Below, in pieces: positions 53,936 to 64,000 of a DNA stretch of 64,000 nt. Origin of the DNA: Myotis daubentonii (Eukaryota > Chordata > Mammalia > Chiroptera > Vespertilionidae); assembly GCF_963259705.1 (NCBI RefSeq), contig NC_081842.1, positions 38,591,796 to 38,655,795 on the forward strand. Direction: 5' to 3'. Below the pieces are notes generated by a model. That model did not search any database, was not told the DNA's origin, and saw only the letters and a program-made list of their open reading frames with translations. The position numbers were made by a program, and so were the translations under genes. Position 1 is the first letter of the stretch, and each line of letters opens with the position of its first letter.

Positions 53936-54667
53936 CAGAGGTGGGCAACCTCTGGCACACATGCCAAACATGGCATACCAGTAACTTTTGCTGGCACGTG
54001 AAACCCTCTCTTATAATCTTCCATTTACAATTTTTTTCTTAATATCGATTTTTTATTTTTCATATAAATTCAGTGTAGGTTCATCTTAGATAAATAAATA
54101 ATTTTACATAACAAGTTATCTTAAAGACCATAGACATGGATTGACGAGAGAGGGGAAGAGCAATTTCTATGCTTCTGCCTTAACTCACTCTGCCTTCCTA
54201 GATCCGACCAGTGCTTTGGTTTCATCCACATATGCTTGTGAATCTTTGTTCTCAGTGATGAATTTTGTTAAGTCTCATAATAGGAGTAGCCTGACAGATG
54301 AAAGTAGTAGCTTGTGCATATCTCTGAAGGTCACGAAATATAAACCTGATGTAAAATCTCTGTCATCAGTGATGCAGCAGCAAAAGTCCCACTGATAATA
54401 TCAAAGGGAGTCATAAAGTTTTCTGTCTGACTATCAGTGTACATGTATACATTAAAAAATAAATGTATTTTTCATCATCATAGACTGTGTTTTGGTCGCT
54501 CGAATGAATTTTATTATTTCTTCAAGGTTCTTCACATATGTACACCTTAAGAGATATCAAGTAGGCGTAACATGTTCTCAAAAAATTCGGGTTGGCACGC
54601 AGAAGAATTTTGAGTCAGAGATTTTGCTGGTTTTGGCACGCACTCACAAAAAGGTTGCCCACCCCTG
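53936..54667 (+). mobile_element. hAT transposon, internally deleted, retaining transposase C-terminus
   Basis: Inverted ends: CAGAGGTGGGCAACCT on the left and AGGTTGCCCACCCCTG on the right, one mismatch. Inside, 54,141-54,395 encodes the end of a hAT transposase, followed by AATAAA at 54,458-54,463. The 732-bp length is far below that of an autonomous hAT (usually 2-3 kb or more), so most of the coding region is lost. No 8-bp duplication is visible (GTGATCCC versus CCCTAGAC), which suggests flank decay or rearrangement. Confidence 0.85.
54141..54395 (+). pseudogene. hAT transposase C-terminal fragment (dimerisation domain)
   Basis: 84 residues. STYACESLFSVMNFVKS, then RSSLTDE, then KYKPDVKSL match the conserved C-terminal hAT dimerisation block (pattern T..CE..FS.MK..KS..R..LTDE..... 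..KPD...L) of Buster/Charlie-like transposases and their domesticated relatives. In the intact enzyme this region mediates multimer formation near the C-terminus and contributes to the RNase-H-like core. The N-terminal zinc finger and catalytic segments are absent, so the piece cannot cut DNA. The methionine at its start is incidental. The absence of stops over 84 codons suggests a moderately young copy. A domesticated exon is possible but has no support here. Confidence 0.82.
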
Positions 54668-54965
54668 CCCTAGACTAAGGATGGGTGGTGTGTGTGTGAC
54701 AGTGGGGGGGATACAATGAAGGGAGCAGCTATCTTTTCCTGAGACAACCAGGGAAGGCTTCATAGAGGAGGTGACTTTGAACTAGGTTTTGGAGAACCAG
54801 TGGGAATTTTCCAAGTAAAGACTGGAGAGGGCACTTGGGACAGGGAAGAGCATGTGTATGGATGTGTAAGGATGGAGAAAGCATGACGTAGTTAGAGAAT
54901 GACGAGGAGGAGCAGCAGGCAAGAGTAAGTGAGTCAAATTGGGAAAGTTTCTCAGTCACATTGAG
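54668..54965. repeat. Ancient dispersed-repeat-like segment, unassigned
   Basis: CAGGGAAGGCTTCATAGAGG, AGGTGACTTTGAACTAGG, AAGAGCATGTGTATGG resemble the segment at 4,655-4,810. A common old mammalian repeat whose name I cannot give reliably. Confidence 0.5.
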
Positions 54966-55125
54966 AAGGATCTGTTGGGTCCTGTGAAAGAGTTTGCATT
55001 TGTTAACTGACAGGTGGACAGTTGTGCTCCAGTGATGGCTTTTACGCAGCAGTTACCAGATAAAGCCCACTTCAGTAACATCTAATGTTTGCCAGCATTT
55101 GATGAAGCTTTTGCACTTAAGGCAT

Positions 55126-55167
55126 GGTCTCTCTCTCTCTCTCTCCTCTCTCCTCTCTCTCTCTCTG
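55126..55167. repeat. (TC)n low-complexity run
   Basis: TC dinucleotides with CTCC interruptions. The minus-strand RERERE-type reading frames across it are spurious. Confidence 0.93.
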
Positions 55168-56474
55168 AGTTTGAGGAGAGACTGGCCATGGAAATCACAG
55201 CTGAACCACAGCCTTTGTCTGGAAATAATACGTCTGCAGTTTTCTGAAGCTCTTCTCTCTTTTTCTGAAATTCCATATGTCTGCCCTGGCATTTGTATAG
55301 CACTGAAAAGGAAAAAAAAATGGCCACATGTTCATTTTGGAGGTCAAATACAGAGAGATGTTGAAGGGTTCCAGCCTACTTTTTCAGTTTGAGGATGTAA
55401 AAAAGAGAGTTTAGGGCTGATTTGAATAATGGCTTGTGTTCCCAAGAGCGTTGTGCTTTGGTAAGCAATGTTGGCTGATTATTGCCTCATGCTTTTCTGC
55501 AACAGCTGCCTGTCTCCTTTTAGAGCTCTATTCTAGGGGGATTGCAAGTGCCACAGAAGAGAATTTAACTCCTGACTACTCAGTTCGTTTGGGTGGAAGA
55601 GATATAAGAGAGCAGTGGTACCCTTTTGCTTGTTTCAGAAAGTCACTGGTTGCTCGAGGCAAACAGGAAAAGGTTCTTTCCGTGGACTCAAAGGGAAGTT
55701 GTGTGTGACCCATTCCTCTGAAGTCCACTTCCTTGATATTTTTATATCTCTCTGCGTCTTTGCGTAACTTGGCTTTCAGCTAAGATTCAACATTTATTTC
55801 AAGGAGGGACAAGTTAAGGCCCACATCACTGGTCTGTCTTTCTGTTTTCTGCGCCCAACTATATGTCTAGTTTATTTGGAAAGCACACCATGCTATGATG
55901 GTTGGATTTCTTGCCATACCCAATGAGAAATTAATTGCCTTATTTTTGTTTAAAAATTATTTATTAAACACTCTATGACCTTGTCGTTTTTTAGGTGCTA
56001 TGTATATTTAATCAATGGAGTTTGGTTTCCTACCACATGACTTAGCAAAGGGCCCTTGGTGAACTTCCCTTTTATGGTACGATGATACCTAAACAGAACT
56101 GGCTAGGACCCTGGGTGAATGGGAACTGATTTTTCAGGAAGCAAGTCAGAGGTCTGCAGTGGTCACTCAGCCTTACTACAGTTCAGGTGGAGATTTTGGA
56201 ATCCCCTGCCCTTCTCCCTTGCTATTTAACCATTCCTGATCAGTGCCTCCTTCCTGTGAGGTGTCCGTTCTTATCATCAGTTGTTCCCACAAACCTCTTA
56301 CCCAAGTTTACAATCAACCAACTCCAATGGTTCTTTTGAATTAATCATGGATGCTCATTCTCAAGGGACAGAGCAAAGCATTCTGCAATGTTAGCTCACA
56401 TACTTCAGCAGGGATCTTGGCTTCTCTTCTACATTTGATATTTCTGATATTTTTTAATGCTTATATAACATACA
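55168..56474. other. No gene recognised
   Basis: ORFs of 90-97 codons at 55,099-55,392 and 55,436-55,708 have no recognisable domains. No repeat family is identified. Confidence 0.4.
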
Positions 56475-56693
56475 GAATAACATTGATAATATCAATGTTT
56501 ATGAGCACTTATTATATGTAAGGGACAGCCTAAACATTCACATACTATCTCATTTCTCTCCCTCACAACAACCTGAGAGCTAAATACTATTATTCTCCCC
56601 ATTTTATTGGTGAGAAAACTTTGTCATAGAGAGGTAACTCACTGGTGATCAGAGACAGGTAAGAGCAGAACCAGAATTAGAATTTGCATTTCT
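56475..56693 (-). repeat. MIR SINE relic
   Basis: ATGAGCACTTATTATATGTA, CTCCCTCACAACAACCTGAG, CCATTTTATTGGTGAGAAAA, AGAGGTAACTCACTGGTGA: reverse MIR, cut at its right by a Ves SINE. Confidence 0.83.
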
Positions 56694-56901
56694 TTTTTTG
56701 AAAATACGTTTTTATTGATTTCAGAGAGAGGAAGGGAGAGGAAAAGAGAGATGGAAACATCAATGAGAAAGGATCATTGATCCTGCATACCCTTGACTTG
56801 GGATCGAGCCCACAACCCAGGCATGTGCCTTGACCAGAATTGAACTGTGACCTCCCGGTTCATGGGTGAATGCTCAACCATTGAGCCACACCAGCTGTGA
56901 T
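56694..56901 (-). mobile_element. Ves SINE inserted at a MIR edge
   Basis: TTTTTATTGATTTCAGAGAG tail/body, GGGATCGAGCCCACAACCCA, GACCTCCCGGTTCATGGGTG, head complement GAGCCACACCAGCTGTG. Perfect 13-bp duplication AATTTGCATTTCT (56,681-56,693; 56,902-56,914). Confidence 0.93.
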
Positions 56902-56914
56902 AATTTGCATTTCT

Positions 56915-58082
56915 AATATTACAGCCCTTGGGAGGGTTTTCAACATGTCTGTGTGTTAGTTACTACAGGGAACCCAGAGTTGACTGGACCAGGTGGGATT
57001 TGACCCCTTGTCAGAAACTGAAGCCCTCCCAGGCACACCCACTCTCCCTCCAGGATCTGCTCACTTTAAGAGAGGAACTCATACTCACAGATAACAGTAA
57101 AATTGGTCTTTCTTTTTAGGCATTGCTTTTTAAAATCATAAAACACAATTTCTTTGGAATAAGTTAAATGATTAGCTTGTCAGGGTTATGCTGATATTTT
57201 ATGTTTGGGCAAATTTCAGTAACTTGAAAAGGAACATGAGCTATTCAAGTTCCAACATCTCTAACCTAAAATATATATGTATGTCAATATTAAGATGTGT
57301 ACAGATGGAAAACTGAAGGGAAGAAAATTAGTGAGGGTTTTTCTCCTTGTATCTAATTTTAACTGAGTGTTTAAATGAGACACCTGTTCCCAACGCATGG
57401 GCCTCCACTACCCCGGTAACTTCCATCCTTGGCCTGATCATGTTTCCCTCAAGCTGACATAGGTTTTCTTCTTTGGCTATGATATGCTGGACATTACTCC
57501 AGGGCCCTCCAGACAATGATGGAGTCTAATGAAACCTCAGTATAGGGACCCTACCCAAGTGCCAGCCTTCAGGGTCCACACTCCCTGGGTTTGCTTCAAC
57601 TAACTCCCCCAGAGAGAATTGAACAGTTGAAATTAAAAGTTCCTCTGCTGACCATCAAGTATGATAACAGACTTCTATGTCTGAGAAATAAGAGCTTCAG
57701 GGAAGCATCTCTTCAACAAAGAAGCAATCCTTTATTTGTATATGGCTCCTTATAGTTTCTTTATCCCCCATAAATAGACATGTTTTTATCCCTTTTGTAA
57801 GTAACGTTTACCCTTCACCTCTTTTCTTTAGTATAATCTTTATTGTTTCTAATTTTCTGACTTTCTAACAGCAATCTCTGGTCCAAGCCCCTCTCTGGAG
57901 GTGTTTTCCATCTTTCTCTAGAAGTTCTAGATCAGAACAGCCCCTGGTGCTTGGGATAGTGTCTTATTACTATTCCTGAGAAGAAACATTTTCTTATAAC
58001 TTTATCTCTGATAGGTGTTGTTCTATTGCATTGTCTTATGTTGAGGTAAAAGAAAAATACCCTTACCAAGTACCTGAGATTT
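56915..58082. other. No gene or repeat recognised
   Basis: Single-copy-looking with short ORFs only. Confidence 0.4.
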
Positions 58083-58109
58083 TGTCTGTCATTCTATCTA
58101 TCTACCTAC

Positions 58110-58154
<45 letters not shown>

Positions 58155-58155
58155 A
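58083..58155. repeat. (TCTA)n microsatellite
   Basis: About fifteen TCTA units with two ACCTACC interruptions near the left end. Likely polymorphic. Confidence 0.95.
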
Positions 58156-59509
58156 TCTATCCAATTTTCCCATCAAGAAAACAAACTCTCCCCTCAGAAG
58201 TTAGATAGGACTCTCTGATCAGGAACATTTCTGATCTGTCTCCTGACCTTGTGATCAGAAAATCGACATTAAAACTACTTATACTCTGGTTTCTCTTCAG
58301 ATCGTATAAATCTTTCGCCTTTTAAAACTACTTTGGGTATCAAATGACATGCTACCTAAGGCAAGTCATTTCATCATTTCCAGACTTAATTTCTGAACAT
58401 GAGACCAGACAGGACATGGGTTTAAGTGTGTTCTAAGTTCCCCCTGCCCCACACCACCTAAGAAATCTCATTTAAAACCTGTCAGCATACTTTAGTCTGA
58501 TTTTTTTCTCTGTATTATTTAGGTATTATGCTGACCTAACTTAATAATAGGTCCTACAGACACAAATCTCCTCATGTCTCATCCTAAACTCACAGTCATG
58601 AATTTGAGGTCCTGATTCTTAAGAGGCCTCTCCCTTCAGGGTGGCAGCCAAGCATCCAGAAGGTGGTGAGATGAGGTTCAACTCAAGCTATGGTCCACCT
58701 CCAGAGACAAGGGCGGGCCCCTGAGCCAAGGAGCCATCACAGCCTCCAGCCTGGCCCTGAGACCTTTCCTTAAGCATCACTATACCAGGCTGGGCCTAAT
58801 CAGTTCTCTCCGGATTAGGACTGCTTACCAAGCATAGTGGTTACAGTTTCATCGGGTTTCCTGCATTTTCAACACTTGCTTTATTCTTTTCCTCAAGATT
58901 ATGGAGTGTCAACAGCTTTTCTCCCTTCAACACACCCAATTCTGCATGGGGGAGGGTAGCACTGTTCTGAGCAGGCCAGAGTCATGGTTTTTCTCTCACT
59001 AGAGTCTTTGAACCACAAGGGAGTGGCAGGATCATTGAACATTGCCCTGGGCTGCATTCCAAGGCTCTTCTCTTCAGGGGATGCCACATTTGACCTTGAT
59101 CCCCAGGAAACAGGCAGGGAGGGCCTTGCTTTATAATTCCTAGGTGACAGCCAGCCGGCGTGACTCCACTCTGGGCCTCTGAGCCACTTCAGAAGCAATT
59201 AACCCTGCTCTCGGAGGGCTGTGAGCCCCTTTTGGCTTCACTGTACTCCTTCTCCAAGTTTGATTTCTTTTTATTTTTGACTTTTTTGTTTTCTTGGCTT
59301 CCAACCCTGTTTTCCTCCAGTGGCTTGAGGCTGTGTATGATTTTCAAGTGGAACAAGTTTACAGTTTTTATGTTTTCTCCTGTGCAACATCAGAAACACC
59401 ATTATAAACTGGAAACATACAGCAGATTTGTCACCTTCTACCATCTTTAAGCCCAAGGATTTATTGTTTTCTTCATGTTTTAAAATCATTATACAGTAAA
59501 TTGCCTTTT
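58156..59509. other. No gene or repeat recognised
   Basis: A 99-codon minus-strand ORF (58,899-59,198) and a 96-codon plus-strand ORF (59,160-59,450) show no family features. Confidence 0.4.
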
Positions 59510-59816
59510 TTTTTCTTGATGGGTAGTGTTTGGCTAGATGAGTTCTAACTCATGTATAGATCCATGTAACCACCACCACAATCCTCATAGAATTCCCTCA
59601 ACCTGTTGTACCTTGATAGTCAAATTGTCCTCCACCTTTAGCCCCTAGAAACCACTGTCTTATAGCTTCATCTTTCCCAGAAGGACATATGAAGGGAATC
59701 ATATAGTATGTAATCTTTTGATTCTAACTGATTTTAATTAGCACATGCATTTAAGATCCATTCATGGAATTACATATAGTTTATTCCTTTTAATTGCTAA
59801 GTAATATTCCATTGTA

Positions 59817-60126
59817 TCCTATCTGATAAAAGGGTAATATGAAAATTAACCATCACTCCATCACCCTGAGAGGGTGGTGCCCAGTCCTCTCAGCCCCACC
59901 GGAGTCCCCCAGTCCCGGGGGGGGGGGGGGGGGCAGCTGCTGAGAGCGGGCAGTGTGAGCAGCCTGGCGGAATGCTTGCTTTGTCACTGCAGCAACAAGG
60001 CAAGCGTTCCATCCTGGCCGTGGAGGGCCTGTGGGCAGGCCGGGTGCGGAACGCTTGCGTCTTTGCAGGCTGGGCTGAGGGACTTCCCCCCGTCCTGTGC
60101 ACGAATTTTGTGCACCAGGCCTCTAG
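59817..60126 (+). mobile_element. Complete short Helitron in L1
   Basis: Host A59816, TCCTATCTGATAAAAGGG; right end palindrome GTGCACGAATTTTGTGCAC (60,097-60,115, one G-T wobble), CTAG (60,123-60,126), host T60127. A run of 16 or so G lies at 59,918-59,935. No coding capacity. Confidence 0.92.
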
Positions 60127-61306
60127 TGGATGTATAATAGTTGTTTATCCACTCATCCTTAGAAAGATATGTGGGTAGTCTCCAGTTTATGGCAATTATA
60201 AATAATCTGCTATGTACATCTGTGTATAGATTTTTGTGTGAACATGAGTATTTATTTTTCTGAGATAAATGTCTAATTGTTTCAGCACCTTTGTTGAAAA
60301 GACTTCCCTCTCTTCATTTTCTTTTGTAAAAAAAAAGTTGTTGACTATATTTGTGTGGACCAATTTCTGGATCCTCTATTCAGTTTTATTTATCAATATG
60401 TTTATCTTTTCACTATTACCACACTATCTTATTACTATAGCTTTATAGTAAGTTTAAAAATAAGTAGTATAATCCTGTAAATTTGTCTTTCATTTTCATA
60501 ATTGTTTTTGCTATTCTAATACCTTTGCCTTTCCATATAACATATAGAACCAGATTGTCTATATCTTTCAGATATTCAGCCAGAATCTTGATTGGAATTG
60601 TATTAAATCAATATGGGGACAGTCAACATCTTTGCTATACTGAGTCTTCTAGTTCATAAACACAACATGTTTCCATTTATTTGCATCCTTTTATTTCTTT
60701 AATCAATGTTTTGTGGTTGTCAGTATACAGAATAGGTATATGCTATTTAGAAGAGTGTTTTTAATTTCCAAGTGTTTGGAGATTTTCCTGCTATCTTTCT
60801 AGTATTGATTTCTAGTTTAGTTTTATTATAATCAGAAAAAATACTTTGCATTATTTCAAAGAAACCTCCCTAAAGTTCTTTTAACCCTGAATATAGTCTG
60901 TTTTAAGTAGATTTCTCATGTACACTCAAAAAAAGAATATTTTATGTGCAATCATTGTGTAGAATATTCTATAAATGTCAATTGGATCAAGTTGGTTGAT
61001 AATGTTGTTTAGGTCTTTTACATTCTTACTGATTTTCTGCCTATTATTTCCATTGACTACTGAGAGAGAAATTTTGAAATCTCAAACTATAATTCTGGAT
61101 TTTTCCATTTCTCCTTTCAGTTATGTCAGTTTTTGCTTCATGTAATTTGATCCTGTGTTTAAGTGCATAACGTTTAGAACTGTTATTTCTTCTTAGCGAG
61201 TTGACCCTTTTACCATGATACAATGCACTACTCTTTATCCCTGGTAGTTTATTTTGCTAGAGGTCTACATTGTTAAATGTTAATATAGCCACCCAGTTTT
61301 CTTTTT

Positions 61307-61519
61307 ACATATATATTTTTATTCTTGATTTCAGAGAGGAAGGGAGAGGGAGAGGGAGATAGAAACGTCAATAATGAGAGAGAATCATTGACCGATGTTT
61401 CCTGCATGCCCCATACTGGGGATCGAGCCTAGAACCCAGACATGTGCCCTGACTAGGAATCAAACCGTGACCTCCTGGTTCATAGGTTGATGCTCAACCA
61501 CTGAACATGCCAGCCAAGC
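61307..61519 (-). mobile_element. Ves SINE, minus strand
   Basis: TTGATTTCAGAGAGGAAGGG, TACTGGGGATCGAGCCTAGA, ATCAAACCGTGACCTCCTGG, head complement with CACTGAACATGCCAGCC. Duplication not sharp. Confidence 0.9.
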
Positions 61520-61963
61520 CCTTTGTTTTCCATTTCCTGACTTCTTTTTAGTTATTTAAACTTTTAACTTATATAATGTGTTTTTTTTACTACTTCTGTG
61601 TATAATTTTTAATAGCTATTCTAGGGATTACAATTTGGATACATAACTTTTTGTAGTCTATATAGAATCAATATTTTACCACTTAAAGTGGAATGTAAAA
61701 ATCTTACCACCTTTTAGGTCTCTTTATTTTTCCCCTTTATGTTATAATTGTTTCATATATTCCATCTTCACTCACTGAAAACTTTATATAGCAATATCCT
61801 AATTTTTGTTTTCAAGCATCAATGATGTTTAAAGAACTCAGAAGGAGATGAACAGTCAACCAATTTTACCATTTCCATTGCTCTTTCCACATTCCTGATA
61901 ATTCAAGTTTCCTTCTGGTATCATTTCTCTTCTGTCTAAAGAATTTTATTTTCTGATTCTTTT

Positions 61964-62181
61964 TTTAAAAAATATATTTTATTGATTTTTTACAGAGAGG
62001 AAGGGAGAGAGATAGAGAGTTAGAAACATCGATGAGAGAGAAACATCGATCAGCTGCCTCCTGCACATCTCCCACTGGGGATGTGCCCGCAACCCAGGTA
62101 CATGCCCTTGACCGGAATCGAACCTGGGACATTTCAGTCCGCAAGCCGACGCTCTATCCACTGAGCCAAACCGGTTTCGGC
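61964..62181 (-). mobile_element. Ves SINE, young-looking copy, minus strand
   Basis: TATTTTATTGATTTTTTACA tail, ACCGGAATCGAACCTGGGAC (B box), CTCTATCCACTGAGCCAAAC (A box). Perfect 12-bp duplication TCTGATTCTTTT (61,952-61,963; 62,182-62,193). Differs from the 28,493 copy at only a few positions by eye. Confidence 0.95.
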
Positions 62182-62330
62182 TCTGATTCTTTTAGAGCAA
62201 TTCTTATGGCAACAAGTTCTTTTGGTTTTCCTTTGCCTGAAAATATTTATATTCACCCTCACTGGTTATAGAATTCTGAATTCACAGGTTTTTTCTTCCA
62301 CTTTTTTTTTAATATACACTGAATCTGAAG

Positions 62331-63049
62331 AACATTGAGATTGCTTTTATGGACCAGAGTCTGTTCTGTTTTGTCTTCTTATGATAAAAATATATATGCT
62401 AAAATAGACATTCAAATATATTATTTATTTGTACTTCTATATTTGCTCTGAAGATTTCAAATTGGAAAAGCTGCTATAACAAACATAAAATGTTCACATG
62501 ATAATATGAGATGTTGAGCCAACATAGCTCAAGATTGCAGCCTGTCACTATTTTCATTAATTGGTTTTTATCCCATAATTAACTGAAGATAAATATTATA
62601 TCTCTTATTACATTTCTAGCTTTCCTTTCACTCGATCACACCTTCATCATTCTCCTGGCATGAGGCCACTAGTTTGCAAATTAAAACCAAACAATCTCCA
62701 TTAATAATATCTACCGTCTGCTTCCCCATCAGGCTGCTAATTAAACAAGAATTAATAAGTTAATGATAGCAAAACTCTTGGCTGTTTATGTATTTATTGA
62801 AGTAACAGGAAATAGTCATATACATTTTAGAAAGACCAAGGAAATGTCAATTCTAGCTTTCATTATACTTTGAATCTATGTACCGGTCTCAGTACATATG
62901 CCCTCGCGTCTAACCTGAGGTTCCTATCTAGCCTTGAACCCCACATCTCTTCCCTTCTCCTATTCACATTGAGAATCTCAGTTGTCTCTTTAGTACTCAA
63001 GTCAGATATCACCTTCAGAAGGTAATCCTTCATGTCCTCTTTCTCCATT
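62331..63049. other. No gene; candidate conserved AT-rich element at 62,480-62,830, weak L2 text after 62,950
   Basis: 62,480-62,830 lacks repeat landmarks and is dense in homeodomain-type cores (TTAATTGG, CTAATTAAAC, TTAATAAGTTAATGA). 62,950-63,045 (TCAGATATCACCTTCAGAAG) recalls L2 3' text. Confidence 0.4.
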
Positions 63050-63775
63050 GTGGTACAGTAGCCCCCCAAAGATGTCCATACTCTAAACCAGGGGTGGGAA
63101 AACTTTTTGACTCAAGGGCCACAATGGGTTCTTAAACTGGACCGGAGGGCCTGAACAAAAGCATGGATAGAGTGTTTGTGTGAACTAATACATGTTAACA
63201 CTGCTGCTGGTGTAGGAGCGGCGGGGAGAGCAAGAGAACCCTCCACTCTTTCGGCTCCGCGGCCGGATAGAACAGCTGAACGGGCCGTAGTTTGCCCACG
63301 GCTGCTGTAAACCCTAGAACCTGAAAATATTGTACTTCATATGGCTAAAGGAACTTTGCAATATAATTTAATGACCTTGAGACAGGGAGATTACCCTGGA
63401 TTCTTCAGGTTGGCCCAATCTAATCACATGAGTCCTTAAAAATGGAGAGCCTTTCCTGGCTGGGTCAGAGTAAGGCATGACTAAGAAAGGAGAGTTAGAG
63501 AGATGCAACATTGCAGGCTTTGAAGATAGAGGAAGGGGTCATGAACCAACAAACGTGGGCAACCTCTACAAGCTGGAAGAGACAAGGAAACAGTTCTCTC
63601 CTAGAACCATCAGAAAGGGATGCAGCCCTACTGACATCTTGAATTTGGCTCAGTGACACCTGTGTCAGACTTTCAACCTACAGAACCAAAAGATAACAAA
63701 TTTGAGTTGTTTTAAACCACTAAGTTTGTGGTCATTGGTTACAGCAGCAAAAGAAAATTAATACAACCCCTCCGG
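63050..63775 (-). mobile_element. MLT1-type LTR relic split by a hAT
   Basis: Reverse-orientation LTR text: CCCTAGAACCTGAAAATATT, TGGCTAAAGGAACTTTGCAA, GAGATTACCCTGGATTCTTC, CAAGCTGGAAGAGACAAGGA, AAACCACTAAGTTTGTGGTC and AAATTAATACA. The hAT at 63,089-63,304 interrupts the left part. Confidence 0.8.
63089..63304 (+). mobile_element. Non-autonomous hAT element, copy 2 of a pair
   Basis: Ends CAGGGGTGGGAAAACTTTTT and GTAGTTTGCCCACGGCTG. Flanks CTCTAAAC (63,081-63,088) and CTGTAAAC (63,305-63,312), an 8-bp duplication with one change. The left ~105 bp equal the copy at 43,304-43,517; the centre instead carries GTAGGAGCGGCGGGGAGAGC and related GC-rich text. Confidence 0.9.
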
Positions 63776-64000
63776 GCTGGGCTGAATGCCCTTCCATAAG
63801 TTTTTGTTATACTCCATGCATACTGCTAGCAATAGGTATTCGAGTTTGGGATGAATCTGAGTGCTTTCCAGCTCTTTGCAAGAGGAACCTATGGGTCATC
63901 TCTGTCAGCATCGGGTGTGGGGAGTTCAGCCCCTCTCATCTGCTTTCTCCCTCTACAGTGGCTGTACTTTTACAACAGGAGGATGCCTGCCTCCACCCAC
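63776..64000. other. Unassigned, no gene
   Basis: Short single-copy-looking end of the window. Confidence 0.4.

Larger units (their letters stand above)
59510..62330 (-). mobile_element. Long inverted L1-family relic, interrupted by a Helitron and two SINEs
   Basis: Reverse-strand L1 landmarks run the whole length: TAAGTAATATTCCATTGTAT (59,800), CAGCACCTTTGTTGAAAAGA (60,284), ATCTTGATTGGAATTGTATTAA (60,590, in part), GAGTCTTCTAGTTCATAAAC (60,642), TTAGAGCAATTCTTATGGCA (62,190), and GGTTATAGAATTCTGAATTC (62,262). Interrupted at 59,817-60,126 (Helitron), 61,307-61,519 and 61,964-62,181 (SINEs). No intact ORF. Confidence 0.72.

Noticed and set aside
53928..54675. 8-bp target duplication for the transposase-bearing hAT
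   Set aside because: The flanks GTGATCCC and CCCTAGAC do not match, so I do not claim one.
55053..55392. RERERE- and SLSLSL-type frames
   Set aside because: Readings of a TC dinucleotide run.

Overview
The window is nuclear DNA of a vesper bat (family Vespertilionidae, for example Myotis, Eptesicus or Pipistrellus). Three things seen in the sequence point there. There are about fifteen copies of Helitron rolling-circle transposons with the bat Helibat ends (5' TC, 3' palindrome plus CTAG, inserted between A and T). There are about a dozen bat tRNA-derived Ves SINEs. There are several short hAT elements with 8-bp target duplications, one of which I recognise as SPIN, a transposon known to have entered the vesper-bat lineage horizontally. 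MIR, L2, L1, MLT1 and MER20-type remnants form the usual ancient eutherian background. The exact species cannot be told from the sequence alone. I found no protein-coding exon, RNA gene or promoter that I can support. The open reading frames are short, and the longest (up to 315 codons) lie inside GC-rich Helitron minisatellites. The window reads as intergenic DNA or the inside of a very long intron. Layout: 1-772, a tandem Helitron pair split by a hAT element. 0.9-2.2 kb, an inverted L1 ORF2 relic cut by a SINE. 3.3-4.1 kb, L1 3' ends. 4.1-8 kb, mostly single-copy. 7,971-9,069, the largest single Helitron, with two internal tandem arrays. 9.4-11 kb, L1 relics holding another Helitron. 11.4-15 kb, single-copy DNA with MIRs and a candidate conserved non-coding element. 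15.9-19 kb, MLT1 LTRs, two old hAT elements, an 87-bp triplication and a SINE. 19,176-19,838, a G-rich Helitron. 22.6-23 kb, an MLT1 LTR. 23,487-25,591, a Helitron containing a nested two-Helitron composite. 26-35 kb, single-copy DNA with SINEs, MIR and L2, and a MEF2/E-box candidate. 34,990-35,212, SPIN. 35.6-39.1 kb, the longest stretch without a recognised repeat. 39.1-44.4 kb, a cluster of six Helitrons. 44.9-52.5 kb, SINEs, MIR, L2 and a small hAT. 53.9-54.7 kb, a hAT element that keeps the last part of a transposase. 56-62.3 kb, SINEs, a microsatellite and a long inverted L1 relic holding a Helitron. 63-63.8 kb, an MLT1 LTR cut by a hAT. The elements form a readable insertion history. 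The oldest layer is MIR, L2, MLT1 and MER20-like elements, into which L1, then SINEs, hATs and Helitrons were inserted. The most notable pattern is that three separate loci carry the same head-to-tail Helitron junction. In each, the upstream partner lacks the 3' terminator hairpin while the downstream partner, where visible, has one. This is what would be expected if terminator read-through produced two-element units that then moved as one. I saw no sign of a new defence, metabolic or signalling system.
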